From NCBI GenBank assembly GCA_017482685.1, contig JAFUMP010000020.1, positions 1 through 43,681 of the forward strand: DNA of 43,681 nt, in the 5' to 3' direction. The position numbers and the translations under genes are program-made. Positions 33,097-42,208 of the stretch are shown here, one piece after another (within the stretch, counting starts at the first letter, position 1; each line of letters starts with the position of its first letter). Source of the stretch: a bacterium (lineage in GTDB: Bacteria; Cyanobacteriota; Vampirovibrionia; Gastranaerophilales; Gastranaerophilaceae). The notes under the pieces are model-generated. The model was not told the origin of the DNA. It did no database searches and was given only the letters and a program-made list of their open reading frames with translations.

Positions 33097-33564
33097 ATGG
33101 AAAATATTACTATTAAATGTCAAACTTTAAATGAAACAAAACAACTTGCAGAAAAATTTGCAAAGCTTGTACAAGAAAAAGGTTGTTTTGTTAACCTTTA
33201 TGGTGAAATCGGAGCAGGTAAAACAGCATTAGTTAGGCTTACAGCTGAAGCTCTTGGAGTGAAAGAAAAAGTAACATCTCCTAGCTTTGTAATACTTAAT
33301 GAATATCACAGCGCTAGTATTCCGGTTTATCATTTTGATTTATACAGACTAGAACATACTGGCATCTCTACAATTACTGATGAACTAAGAGAATATTCTG
33401 AAGGAAAAAAAATAACTTTTGTAGAATGGGCTGAATTCTCTCAAGGTGAATTACCTTTTGAAAGATTAGAAATTAATGTTACCTATGATGACGACGATTC
33501 ACGAAACTATGAATTCAAATCTATTGGTAATAAAAATAATTATGTAATAGAAGGGCTAAAATAA
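33097..33564 (+). CDS. tsaE: tRNA threonylcarbamoyladenosine biosynthesis ATPase TsaE
   Basis: TsaE, with TsaB and TsaD, helps form the t6A modification on ANN-decoding tRNAs. The 155 residues carry the P-loop GEIGAGKTALVRL (~39-51), the family segment VTSPSFVILNEYH, and a FVEWAEF motif near residue 108. Overlaps tsaB by one base (TAATG). tsaD is not in this window. No ribosome binding site is visible. Confidence 0.93.
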   Translation: MENITIKCQTLNETKQLAEKFAKLVQEKGCFVNLYGEIGAGKTALVRLTAEALGVKEKVTSPSFVILNEYHSASIPVYHFDLYRLEHTGISTITDELREYSEGKKITFVEWAEFSQGELPFERLEINVTYDDDDSRNYEFKSIGNKNNYVIEGLK

Positions 33565-34187
33565 TGTGGTTATTGGCTTTTGATACTTGTTTAGATAAAA
33601 CTTATGTAACTCTAACAGATGGAATTGAATATAAAAATAAAATTATATTATCAAATGATAAAAATTATCATTCTGCTTATTTAATTTCTACAATCGTGGA
33701 AGTTCTTAAGGAAAATAATCTTGAGCCCAAAAATCTCGATTGTATCGCTATTGATATCGGCCCAGGTAGTTTTACAGGAATAAGAGCTTGTACTACAGTA
33801 GCCAGAATGCTTGCACAACAGCTTAATATTAAAGCCATTGGAGTTTCATCTTTAGAAATTTTATCCAAAATTCTTGGTAAAAATGATTTAGTTGCACTTG
33901 ATGCTAGAAAAAATAAGGCATATATTTATGATGATAAAATACTTGGCGCAATAGAATTAGAAGAAGTAGATAAAATAGTAAAAAATCGTCAATTAATCAC
34001 TGATAATTCGCTTATAGAAAGATTTAGCACAGTTACTGAGAATCTAATTTCTTATCAACAAAAAGAATACCAGCTTGGTGAAATCCTTGCAAAAATAGCA
34101 ATTGAAAAACTTAATAATAATGAAGATACTGATTGGAGAAAAATTAAACCCCTTTATATCCAACCACCACCTGTTTTTGGAAGATAA
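33564..34187 (+). CDS. tsaB: tRNA threonylcarbamoyladenosine biosynthesis protein TsaB
   Basis: TsaB is the actin-like scaffold that binds TsaD. The 207 residues open with LLAFDTCLDKTYVTL and contain the diagnostic IAIDIGPGSFTGIRACTTVA near residue 63-82, followed by GVSSLEIL. The end is about 20 residues shorter than many homologues and lacks any extra domain. Translationally coupled to tsaE through the TAATG overlap. Confidence 0.92.
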   Translation: MWLLAFDTCLDKTYVTLTDGIEYKNKIILSNDKNYHSAYLISTIVEVLKENNLEPKNLDCIAIDIGPGSFTGIRACTTVARMLAQQLNIKAIGVSSLEILSKILGKNDLVALDARKNKAYIYDDKILGAIELEEVDKIVKNRQLITDNSLIERFSTVTENLISYQQKEYQLGEILAKIAIEKLNNNEDTDWRKIKPLYIQPPPVFGR

Positions 34188-34192
34188 TTTAA

Positions 34193-35047
34193 TTAATTTA
34201 GAATATTAATACAGCTTGGAACAACTTTGAATTCCAAGTCGCCTCTAAATTTTTCTTTTTCACCATCAATATGTCCCATAGACCATTTGTTTTTTATCTT
34301 TAAATCAGAAGTCTTAAAATACATTGCTCTTGAATTATTAACTCTACGTTTAAGAATTATATTCAAAAACTCAATAAAAAATACTATTGGATTTTTTGTC
34401 TTTAAAATAAAAATATCCATTAGTCCGTCATCAAGTTTACATTTATTACCAACTGAAACCAGATTTTGGTACATATTTGCAGCATTAGCAACTATTATAC
34501 AAGAGGCTTTAACGTCAAATTCATTATCACTATAATTAATATGATATTCTTGTGGGATTAGCCTAAGTGCGAACAATATCCCTGCAATAAAATACGAAAA
34601 ATACCCAAATTTATTTTTTATTGATTGAGGTGTTTTTCCAATAATATCCGAATCATAGCCTAATCCAAATCTCAAAACACAAGGTTTATTATTAATTAAA
34701 ATAACGTCAATCTTATTTATATTTTTCTTTTCAAGCGTTTTTAAAGCCTTTTTAATATTTGTTGAAATTCCAAGCTTTGCCGCAAGTAGATTCGCTGTAC
34801 CACATGGTATAATCCCTAAAGTTTTATCAGTATTAACAACTAGCGGTAGCACTTTATTTATCGTTCCGTCACCACCCATTGCAATAACTGTATCAAATTC
34901 AGATGTATCAATATTATCAACATCACAAATATCTACAATTCTAAAATCCTCAGAATTCTTATATAAAAACTTTCTTAATATTTTTTTATTTAAAACTGCA
35001 GTTTTTCTTCCTGCTCTATAATTACTTACGACAAGAACTTTTTTCAC
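34193..35047 (-). CDS. Diacylglycerol/sphingosine-kinase-type lipid kinase
   Basis: The 284-residue YegS/DgkB-like product has the nucleotide-binding motif AMGGDGTINKVLP (~56-68), GIIPCGTANLLAAKLGI (~79-95) and the later family segments INKIDVILINN and LDDGLMDIFIL. It phosphorylates a lipid hydroxyl, probably diacylglycerol. Starts 2 nt after the PAP2 stop, so lipid kinase and lipid phosphatase are expressed together, which fits recycling of a lipid phosphate. Confidence 0.88.
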   Translation of the reverse strand: MKKVLVVSNYRAGRKTAVLNKKILRKFLYKNSEDFRIVDICDVDNIDTSEFDTVIAMGGDGTINKVLPLVVNTDKTLGIIPCGTANLLAAKLGISTNIKKALKTLEKKNINKIDVILINNKPCVLRFGLGYDSDIIGKTPQSIKNKFGYFSYFIAGILFALRLIPQEYHINYSDNEFDVKASCIIVANAANMYQNLVSVGNKCKLDDGLMDIFILKTKNPIVFFIEFLNIILKRRVNNSRAMYFKTSDLKIKNKWSMGHIDGEKEKFRGDLEFKVVPSCINILN

Positions 35048-35049
35048 TT

Positions 35050-35661
35050 TTATAGCCCTATATATTTTTCAAAAAATTTTCTAGTATTAATATAAATTAT
35101 TAATAAAATTATACCCAAAAGATAAGCAGCTAAGACGTCACTTGGATTATGAACCCCAAGCCAAGCTCTGCTAAATCCGATTAAAGCCATCCAAATTGTT
35201 GCTATTGTAAATCCTAAAATTCTTAAAACTTTATTTTCACAATAATTAGCTAAATAATAAATCACCATTCCCCACAAGCAAAAAGAAATGAGAGTATGAC
35301 TTGAAACATAACTAAACCCTCCAGGGTGAACTGATAAATGTAATTCTACTGGTGGTCTAGGACGTTCTACAATGTGTTTTAATATACTGCTAAAGCCATA
35401 AGTTATTAAAGGAACTGCTCCTAAAAAAACTATATCAAAATACTTTTTCTTCGCTATAAAAAATCCAAAGGCAAAAAGAAGTGGCAACACTATCATCGTC
35501 GCATAAAGCATTCCATCAAAAGCTGTCGGAATCCATTGAGGTACTTCCTTTAATAAACTTTGTATGCTAATAATTAATTCCCTATCCCACAAAGTAATTG
35601 CAGGATAGGTATTAATTACAACTGAAAACAAGATAAATAATACTATTAAAAATAATAACAT
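35050..35661 (-). CDS. PAP2-family membrane phosphatase
   Basis: The 203 residues form a multi-pass membrane protein with the three phosphatase motifs: KHIVERPRPP (~113), YVSSHTLIS (~135) and SRAWLGVHNPSDV (~164). Such enzymes dephosphorylate phosphatidate or undecaprenyl pyrophosphate on the outer face of the membrane. Placed between the polysaccharide genes and the lipid kinase, it could recycle the undecaprenyl carrier; the substrate is not settled by sequence. AAGGA precedes the ATG. Confidence 0.9.
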   Translation of the reverse strand: MLLFLIVLFILFSVVINTYPAITLWDRELIISIQSLLKEVPQWIPTAFDGMLYATMIVLPLLFAFGFFIAKKKYFDIVFLGAVPLITYGFSSILKHIVERPRPPVELHLSVHPGGFSYVSSHTLISFCLWGMVIYYLANYCENKVLRILGFTIATIWMALIGFSRAWLGVHNPSDVLAAYLLGIILLIIYINTRKFFEKYIGL

Positions 35662-35700
35662 TTTAAATCCTTATTTACCCCTATTTACCCTTACTCAGCC

Positions 35701-37221
35701 TTATTTACCCCCGCCACATCCAGCACATTGACCTGTGCATTTGTGTGCAGGAGGCTCTTTTGAGCAGAAAGTATCTCTGTCAATATAATATTCTCCTTCA
35801 AGAGGGAATATTGTCATCCATAAATTATTACGCCAATCTTCATCTAAAATTTCTTTTACTTCACTAGAATATTTATCAATTTTCGCAGTAATTTCTGGAT
35901 TTGTTAGATAATCTGCTGCCTTAGCGTGTGTTTCATAAGGCTTAAATTCTTCGTAATATTTCCTCAAGACTTCTGGTCTATCTACAATCATACAAGGACG
36001 AAGCATATTTCCGTCTTCGTAAGGAATGCCATCTCTAATTGCTCTCATAAATGGAGCTGCTAACGCTTCTGTTAAAGTACAATCATTGACATTATGAGTA
36101 GCTAAGTGAACGAATGTACAAGGTTCAACATCACCTTTTGGATTTACGTGAATATATTGTCTTCCACCAGCAATACATCCCATCATTTCTGGGCCATCAC
36201 CCCAGAAATCTACTGTCATCATTGGAAGTGTATTTCTCGCATTATAAACAGCTTTAAGAATTTGTTGTCTTTGTTTTGCATCTGGTACTAAATCAACATT
36301 AGGATTTTCACCAATTGGCACATAATGGAAAAACCAAGACCATAGACAGCCTTTATCAGATAGCATTTTCATAAATTCATCAGAAGTTACTTCATCACAG
36401 TTTTCTCTTGTTGCAGTAATAGAGCTACCAAAGAAAACCCCTGCTTCTTTAAGCATGTCCATCTTTTTCATAACCATATCAAAGCAACCTTCGCCCCTGA
36501 TTTTATCATTATTTTCTTTATATCCACCTAAAGAAAACATTGGCTGAACGTTACCTAATTTAACTAGTTTTTCAACTGTTTTTTCAGTAATCAAAGAACC
36601 ATTTGTGAATGTAATAAATGTACAATCACTAAATTCTTCTGCTAATTCTAAAAACTCTTTACGGCAGAAAGGTTCCCCACCAACGATAGGGAAAATATGA
36701 ATCCCCATTTCATCACGAGCTTCTTTAAAAATAGCTCTCCATTTTTCTTTTGTTAAATCTTCTCTAACATCATATTCGTGCGCCCAACAACCTTTACAAT
36801 TGAAATTACAATTTTTAGTAATACTTGCAAGTAAAACTGTCGGAGGAAAGAAACCATTACGATTATTAAATTCGGTACGTTTTCTTAAATTATCGCCATA
36901 ATATCCATTAACAAAGAAATTTTTAATCCATTTATTTCTACAATTAGGATGAAGCTCTGTCAAAATACGTTTCCACCAAAACAAGTGAGCGTGTTCTGAT
37001 TGAAATAACCATTGCATTCTCTTAGCGTGATTAATCCCACCTTTTGAGCCAGCAATTTTTTCAAATATTTTTGCAAGATTTACTAATTTCTCTTTCTTAA
37101 AATTTGTACCTAAATAATTAATTAAACCATCAATAGCCATGTTATTAAGTTTTAACTTTAAACTATCAAAACAACCCATTGAATTTGCTTGCCACATAGC
37201 TGATTGTTCTTTTACTCTCAT
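35701..37221 (-). CDS. Radical SAM protein with Cys-rich C-terminal tail
   Basis: Start at the ATG behind AAAGGTG; a GTG two codons upstream lies in that site. The ~506 residues carry CNFNCKGC (C138, C142, C145) binding the radical SAM [4Fe-4S] cluster, IVGGEPFCRKEFLEL, an FITFTNGSLI segment and a SPASM-like part (GCIAGGRQYIHVNPKGDVEP then CTFVHLATHN). The last residues, CTGQCAGCGGGK, repeat a C-x3-C-x2-C spacing and may bind another cluster. The substrate is unknown; some such proteins modify peptides or lipids, and its location beside the polysaccharide genes is only suggestive. Three near-copies of TTATTTACCC lie around its stop. Confidence 0.88.
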   Translation of the reverse strand: MRVKEQSAMWQANSMGCFDSLKLKLNNMAIDGLINYLGTNFKKEKLVNLAKIFEKIAGSKGGINHAKRMQWLFQSEHAHLFWWKRILTELHPNCRNKWIKNFFVNGYYGDNLRKRTEFNNRNGFFPPTVLLASITKNCNFNCKGCWAHEYDVREDLTKEKWRAIFKEARDEMGIHIFPIVGGEPFCRKEFLELAEEFSDCTFITFTNGSLITEKTVEKLVKLGNVQPMFSLGGYKENNDKIRGEGCFDMVMKKMDMLKEAGVFFGSSITATRENCDEVTSDEFMKMLSDKGCLWSWFFHYVPIGENPNVDLVPDAKQRQQILKAVYNARNTLPMMTVDFWGDGPEMMGCIAGGRQYIHVNPKGDVEPCTFVHLATHNVNDCTLTEALAAPFMRAIRDGIPYEDGNMLRPCMIVDRPEVLRKYYEEFKPYETHAKAADYLTNPEITAKIDKYSSEVKEILDEDWRNNLWMTIFPLEGEYYIDRDTFCSKEPPAHKCTGQCAGCGGGK

Positions 37222-37234
37222 TTTCACCTTTCCT

Positions 37235-38599
37235 CTATATTAAAACTTCTCTCAATATATTTTTATTCATTTCTTTCAACATTTGTCTTATTTGTTTGTA
37301 TAATTCAGCATCTGTTTGATTAACTTTTGCAAATATCACAACATCATTTGAATTTTCTATATTTCTTACAAAATCATTAGAAATGTCTGCTTGAACTAAA
37401 TTTAAATTATTGAATTCTTTTAATCTTTCAACAACATTTTGCGATAACTGTTCGAACATAATTAAAGAAATGTTTTTATTTTGATTAATTAAAAGAGCTC
37501 TCTTAAAATCAATAAAGTCTTTTTCTAAGCTATATATAATGTTATCACCTAACATAGAATACGCAAGCTTTTTATCAGTAACTTCTTTAAATATAACTGC
37601 TATTAAAGAAGCTATTACACCAAATACAACACCTAAAATAATGTTAGTAAATAGTTTTGGTGAAGCTTGTTCATAATCTTTAAGTATTCTAGGAGCTTTT
37701 AAAACAACTACTTTTGAAGAATCAGACATTTCTTCAACAAGCTTTGCCCATTCTAATCTTTTAGAAAGCTCTGCAACTTTTGCAGCTTCTTCAGTTACTG
37801 CAAATTTTGACTTATGTCCTTCAATAAGTTGCCCTCTTAATTGTCCCATTGCACTTTGAGCAGAAGATGAGAAAGCACTCATTGCAGAAATATTTGCAGT
37901 TTGCATAAATGCTTGTTCTGGTAAACCAGAAACATTATCTACAGATTTTTTCAAATCTTCTTTAGCTTGATTATAACTCTTTTCAATAACACGTTTATCA
38001 GATTTAGATTTTTGTGCATTAAGTTCTTTTTGTAACTGAACATAGTTTGTTATAATTGAACTTACTACATTATAAGCAAGCTCTTTGTCTTTACTTTTGT
38101 AAGAAATAGTTACGACGTTAGTTCCTTTTTTATTTTCAAAAGAAATACCTTTTTTCAAGAATTTTTCAGTTGTTAAAAGTTGTCCTGTTTTAACTGTTGG
38201 AAAAATTCCAAAAAGCTTTTTGAATCTTAAATCATTTTCTTTAATAACTTTATCAATAACTAATGGTGATTGCATAAGCTCTAATTCGTTAGTAAGGTTT
38301 CCTCCTCCAGACATTAAAGCAGCCATACCACCAGCAGCACCTAGTTCTGCTATTGCGTATGGATTAAGATCTACAAAGTTTGAGTTGTTTGATTTATTAA
38401 TATATAAATCTGCGTCAACTACGTATTTTTTTGCAGAAATAAAAGTCATAAGAATAAAAAATACTAGAACAGAAACAAAAACTTTAATAATAAGCTCTTT
38501 TCTGCTCCAGATTGCAAGTGCAATCTTTTTTAAATCAATTGTTAGTTCTTCGTCCAATTCGTCCTGCGGACAGTAATAGTTTAAATTTTGCTGTTCCAT
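37235..38599 (-). CDS. Wzz/chain-length-determinant-like protein with kinase-like tail
   Basis: Controls polymer length in Wzy-dependent polysaccharide export. The 454 residues have a membrane helix at ~38-57, a long periplasmic coiled coil with a Gly-rich GAAGGMAALMSGGGN stretch, and a second helix at ~318-343. A ~110-residue cytoplasmic tail follows (NISLIMFEQLSQNVVERLKE; NDVVIFAKVNQTDAELYKQI). The tail resembles the end of a bacterial tyrosine kinase domain but has no Walker A, so it is probably inactive. Overlaps the wzx stop by 19 bp. Confidence 0.8.
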   Translation of the reverse strand: MEQQNLNYYCPQDELDEELTIDLKKIALAIWSRKELIIKVFVSVLVFFILMTFISAKKYVVDADLYINKSNNSNFVDLNPYAIAELGAAGGMAALMSGGGNLTNELELMQSPLVIDKVIKENDLRFKKLFGIFPTVKTGQLLTTEKFLKKGISFENKKGTNVVTISYKSKDKELAYNVVSSIITNYVQLQKELNAQKSKSDKRVIEKSYNQAKEDLKKSVDNVSGLPEQAFMQTANISAMSAFSSSAQSAMGQLRGQLIEGHKSKFAVTEEAAKVAELSKRLEWAKLVEEMSDSSKVVVLKAPRILKDYEQASPKLFTNIILGVVFGVIASLIAVIFKEVTDKKLAYSMLGDNIIYSLEKDFIDFKRALLINQNKNISLIMFEQLSQNVVERLKEFNNLNLVQADISNDFVRNIENSNDVVIFAKVNQTDAELYKQIRQMLKEMNKNILREVLI

Positions 38600-39819
38600 G
38601 TGTTCTCCTTTATGCTACTTTGTATTAATTTTAATGTAAAAATAGTGTATCTAAAAGAGATAAAAATAGCTGTTAATAAAAATGAAACAGCAGCTCCATA
38701 GATACCAAATTTATGTAAAATAAATAATCCTAATATCGTTATAGAAATAGCTTCTAACTGCATAGGAATTTTCTTTTTTTGATTTCCACTGGCTGTTATA
38801 TATGTACCATAAACGGCAGCTTCAGCGATACTAATATTTCCAAGCATAAGTATTAATAATATTAGATAACCATTTGAGTAATAATCTTGTCCGTAGAGAA
38901 TTAGTAAAAGCGACTTTCCCCATATAACCATGAACAAAAAAAGTAAACTTGTAATAAAAATGAGAAATCTTAAATTTTTTTTAATAATTTTCTCAACTTG
39001 TTCTATAGGAGCTTTTATCATTTCCGGCATCATTTTTTGTGCTTGAGCGCTAATTAATAACCCTATTATTGCTGCAATTGTAAATGCAGAAAAATATAAA
39101 GCAGCTTGTTCTTTTGCTTGATATATTGAAACATATAATGAGGGCATTTGCGAATAAAGAAAATATGCTAACGTTGCTCCAACATAGGCAAAAATTCCTT
39201 TATCAAGCATTTTATAAAATCTTTTAAAATGCTTAAAGACTAACAAATAATTTATTTTCGCAATATATGAGCATTGAATAAAATTAAACAAACCTAATCC
39301 AATATTTAAAGCCAAAAATTTTAATAACGATAGTTTAAAAATGTAAGATACTATTGCAATAATAGAATTTCCTATTGCATAAAATATATTAATTTTAGCT
39401 ATTGTATTAAAAGTTTTAGTTGCTTGAAAATATGGCAATATAAGAGCAAAAAATGTACTGTCAAAAAAAGTACGAATTATTATTAAAATAAAAAGCAAAT
39501 GACTTTCTATATTAAAGATTGTCGAAGCAAATACTATTAAAATAGCCATATTAATTGCATTTAATAAAAATAATGATATTTTTAATTTTACTTCTTTTAC
39601 ATTAGCTTCTGATGCTACTAATATATAATCTGTAAAGCCTAAATTTGCAAACAAAAAACAAAAAGTTGCAATGTTTTTGTAGCTAGAGAATAATCCGAAA
39701 TCATAAACTGATAAGTATCTAGCAATTATAAACATTACAAGAGTTCCGGCAATTTGTCTTGCGTATAGAGAAACTGCATATAACTGACTATTCAAAATAT
39801 TTTTTAATACTTGTTGCAT
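38581..39819 (-). CDS. Polysaccharide flippase (Wzx-like)
   Basis: The 412 residues are almost all membrane segments (about 12) with the MATE/PST-type opening LKNILNSQLYAVSLYARQIA, and conserved-looking charged loops. Wzx flips undecaprenyl-linked repeat units across the inner membrane. Position between Wzz and the FrhB/pyruvyltransferase pair supports this. Which sugar unit is moved cannot be told. Confidence 0.85.
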   Translation of the reverse strand: MQQVLKNILNSQLYAVSLYARQIAGTLVMFIIARYLSVYDFGLFSSYKNIATFCFLFANLGFTDYILVASEANVKEVKLKISLFLLNAINMAILIVFASTIFNIESHLLFILIIIRTFFDSTFFALILPYFQATKTFNTIAKINIFYAIGNSIIAIVSYIFKLSLLKFLALNIGLGLFNFIQCSYIAKINYLLVFKHFKRFYKMLDKGIFAYVGATLAYFLYSQMPSLYVSIYQAKEQAALYFSAFTIAAIIGLLISAQAQKMMPEMIKAPIEQVEKIIKKNLRFLIFITSLLFLFMVIWGKSLLLILYGQDYYSNGYLILLILMLGNISIAEAAVYGTYITASGNQKKKIPMQLEAISITILGLFILHKFGIYGAAVSFLLTAIFISFRYTIFTLKLIQSSIKENTWNSKI

Positions 39820-40995
39820 TTATTTTTCCATTTTTAAAATTTTATATTTAATAAAGTTTTTTGCAAATTGTGGCAATAATCTGTAAAGCGCAATATGTAA
39901 AGACACTTTATTATATCTTTTTACACAACTTTTTAGAGATTTATTTTCAACACAAACTTCGTTTAAAAACTCCACTCTGTATTTATGTGGTTTTGATGAA
40001 CTATAAATATTAGGATTTCGTTTTATCACAACTTCTAAAGGTATTTCTTGCAATTTACAAATATTTTCAATCTGTTTTAATAAATTTTGCCCTTTTTGAT
40101 TATTTATTAAAACTATTGATATTCCTTTTTTGTCGTTTAAACTTTTATCATATTCATCAACTCCCCAAAAATCACCAATAGTTATATCAGCTACCCTTGG
40201 GATTTTATTGAATATACAATCTAAACATGAAGTATTTAATGATAAATTTCCAAATGCCTGTAAGTATGTTGATTTTGAACCATCAATACAATATTCTTTA
40301 TTTTTCGTTTGAATAATTAGCGTATAAAAAGCTCCCCAGCCACGTTTTTTAGACCTAAAATTTATATTTAATATATTTTCTTCGTTATTTTCTTTTAGAA
40401 ATTCTTGTTTATATTTTTCTAAAATTAGCGGTGACGGAGTTCCATGACAGACCAAATCTACTGTAATTAAATTATCATATTCTTTTCTCAGATAAGCTTT
40501 CAAACCCGCTATTTGACATGGTGTACCAGAAAATAAAACTGTTTTCCCACTTTCTAAATCTTTTTTTACATATTTAAAAGTATCCTTTGTGTTAGCTTGA
40601 ACATATTTAGAAGTATACATTTTTTCTAATTGTTCAATTGTTTCAGCTCTATCATGAACCGCAACAATATTTTCATTCCAAACAACACCATAAACTACTC
40701 CACCATTATTAATTATTTGAATAGCAAAAGCAGAAAATGCACCTCCAGAAGCACATTTTAAGCGAACACTATCGTCTTTATGAACCAAAGACATAGCCTT
40801 TGGCTCTTTATTGTTTGAAATAAATTTATCTAAAGGACAGATTTTTTCACATAAACCACAATTTGTACACTTTTCTTTATCTATTGTAGGTTTATAAAAA
40901 CCAAATTCATCACCTTGCATTATTATAGCGCCAACTGGACAAACATTATAACAAGCTCCACAGCCAGTACAAAGTTTTTTATTTTCTACTTGCAT
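39820..40995 (-). CDS. F420-hydrogenase-beta-subunit-family (FrhB-like) iron-sulfur protein
   Basis: Two ferredoxin-type [4Fe-4S] motifs at the N-terminus (CTGCGACYNVCPVGA, CTNCGLCEKICPLDK) precede FrhB-type N and C domains (GGAFSAFAIQIINNGGVVYG; VLFSGTPCQIAGLKAYL; VDLVCHGTPSP; DITIGDFWGVDEY). F420 is not implied: homologues are common in surface-polysaccharide clusters. The stop abuts the wzx start and its start overlaps the pyruvyltransferase-like gene by 10 bp, so all are translated together. It might reduce or oxidise a sugar or a carrier; unknown. Confidence 0.88.
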   Translation of the reverse strand: MQVENKKLCTGCGACYNVCPVGAIIMQGDEFGFYKPTIDKEKCTNCGLCEKICPLDKFISNNKEPKAMSLVHKDDSVRLKCASGGAFSAFAIQIINNGGVVYGVVWNENIVAVHDRAETIEQLEKMYTSKYVQANTKDTFKYVKKDLESGKTVLFSGTPCQIAGLKAYLRKEYDNLITVDLVCHGTPSPLILEKYKQEFLKENNEENILNINFRSKKRGWGAFYTLIIQTKNKEYCIDGSKSTYLQAFGNLSLNTSCLDCIFNKIPRVADITIGDFWGVDEYDKSLNDKKGISIVLINNQKGQNLLKQIENICKLQEIPLEVVIKRNPNIYSSSKPHKYRVEFLNEVCVENKSLKSCVKRYNKVSLHIALYRLLPQFAKNFIKYKILKMEK

Positions 40996-42194
40996 AATCT
41001 ATCCCTCATTAATCTAATTATATTTCTTAGCGTTTCCGGTAAAATATTATAAAATACAAATAACCAAGTCAGCCAGAAAAAATCTTTTAAACATTTAATA
41101 TAATTTTTCTTTTCAAATTCTCTTTCATGAACACAATATTCATAGACTTTTTGTTTTTCATCTTTTTTATTAGACTTAGCTTCAAGAGAACGCTTAAGAA
41201 AATTTAAGCCTTTTTGTCTTTGTTTCTCAATATTCTTATTAACTTTTTCATAATCAACATTAAAAATACAATCTTTTTCTTCAATATCTTTGATATTATA
41301 TATGCATTGGTTTTCAATTCCTAACATTTCAAAAATAGAATCATAACGAGTAGAGCCTGTTGAAGAATTCACAATACATATAAAAGGTTTATTAAAAATT
41401 ATCGCAAAACAGACACCGTGAAAGGAATCTGTTATAAGCAATTTGCAATCTTTTATTGCATATAACCATTCTTCAATAGATAAATTTGTTCCAAATAATT
41501 GTTTTATTTTACAATTATTTTTATTTTCGTATTTTTTAATAATATTATTATTTCGAGGACTAAGTATATAACTAACTATTTCGTTCTCAAATTTTGCACT
41601 TGCAGATATAGCTATTTTTTCATAAATAGAACGTTCAATCATAAATACTGGATCAATAATCCATTCTGCTTCAATTCCAAGAATATCTCTACAGATTTCG
41701 ACCCCTGATTTTTCTCTTACAGAGATAAAATCAAATGACTTCAACGATTGTTTCATTTTATCAAGAATTTCTTGTGAATTTTCTTTTAAAAATGTTTCTT
41801 TGTCTACTCCAAAACTTGCAGAACAAGCTATTTTTTTACAATCAGGTTTAACAAAATCTAAAAAATATTGATATCTCGTATTTTGTCCCAAAAGACTTGG
41901 TCTAAATACCTGATCTGAACCTGTAATAAAAGTATCAAAAGTTTTATTTAAAGCAAAAAAATGTGTGTAATTTTTTATCCAAGAAGATGATTTACAATAT
42001 TTTTTTTTAAATTTATCAAATTTATTGTTAAACAAATTACATACAATAAATTTAGTTAATACATTATTAATTAAAAAAACATTTGTCGTAAAATGAATAT
42101 CAATAGCTTTTTGTAAAGCATAAGCAGTCATTACAGCACCATAATTTGTTTTTTCCCAATTACAATTTATAATAGCTAATTTATTCTTATTCAT
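40986..42194 (-). CDS. Polysaccharide pyruvyl transferase-family protein
   Basis: The 402 residues fit the WcaK/CsaB-like family: NYGAVMTAYALQKAIDIHFT (~17-36), FITGSDQVFRPSLLG (~88-102), IACSASFGVD (~125), FISVREKSGVEIC (~155) and LLITDSFHGVCFAIIFNKPF (~253-272). Members add pyruvyl ketal groups to sugars. It overlaps the FrhB-like gene. The C-terminal ~60 residues are unusually Lys/Glu-rich. Confidence 0.87.
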   Translation of the reverse strand: MNKNKLAIINCNWEKTNYGAVMTAYALQKAIDIHFTTNVFLINNVLTKFIVCNLFNNKFDKFKKKYCKSSSWIKNYTHFFALNKTFDTFITGSDQVFRPSLLGQNTRYQYFLDFVKPDCKKIACSASFGVDKETFLKENSQEILDKMKQSLKSFDFISVREKSGVEICRDILGIEAEWIIDPVFMIERSIYEKIAISASAKFENEIVSYILSPRNNNIIKKYENKNNCKIKQLFGTNLSIEEWLYAIKDCKLLITDSFHGVCFAIIFNKPFICIVNSSTGSTRYDSIFEMLGIENQCIYNIKDIEEKDCIFNVDYEKVNKNIEKQRQKGLNFLKRSLEAKSNKKDEKQKVYEYCVHEREFEKKNYIKCLKDFFWLTWLFVFYNILPETLRNIIRLMRDRLCK

Positions 42195-42208
42195 TTAAAA
42201 ACCTCTTA

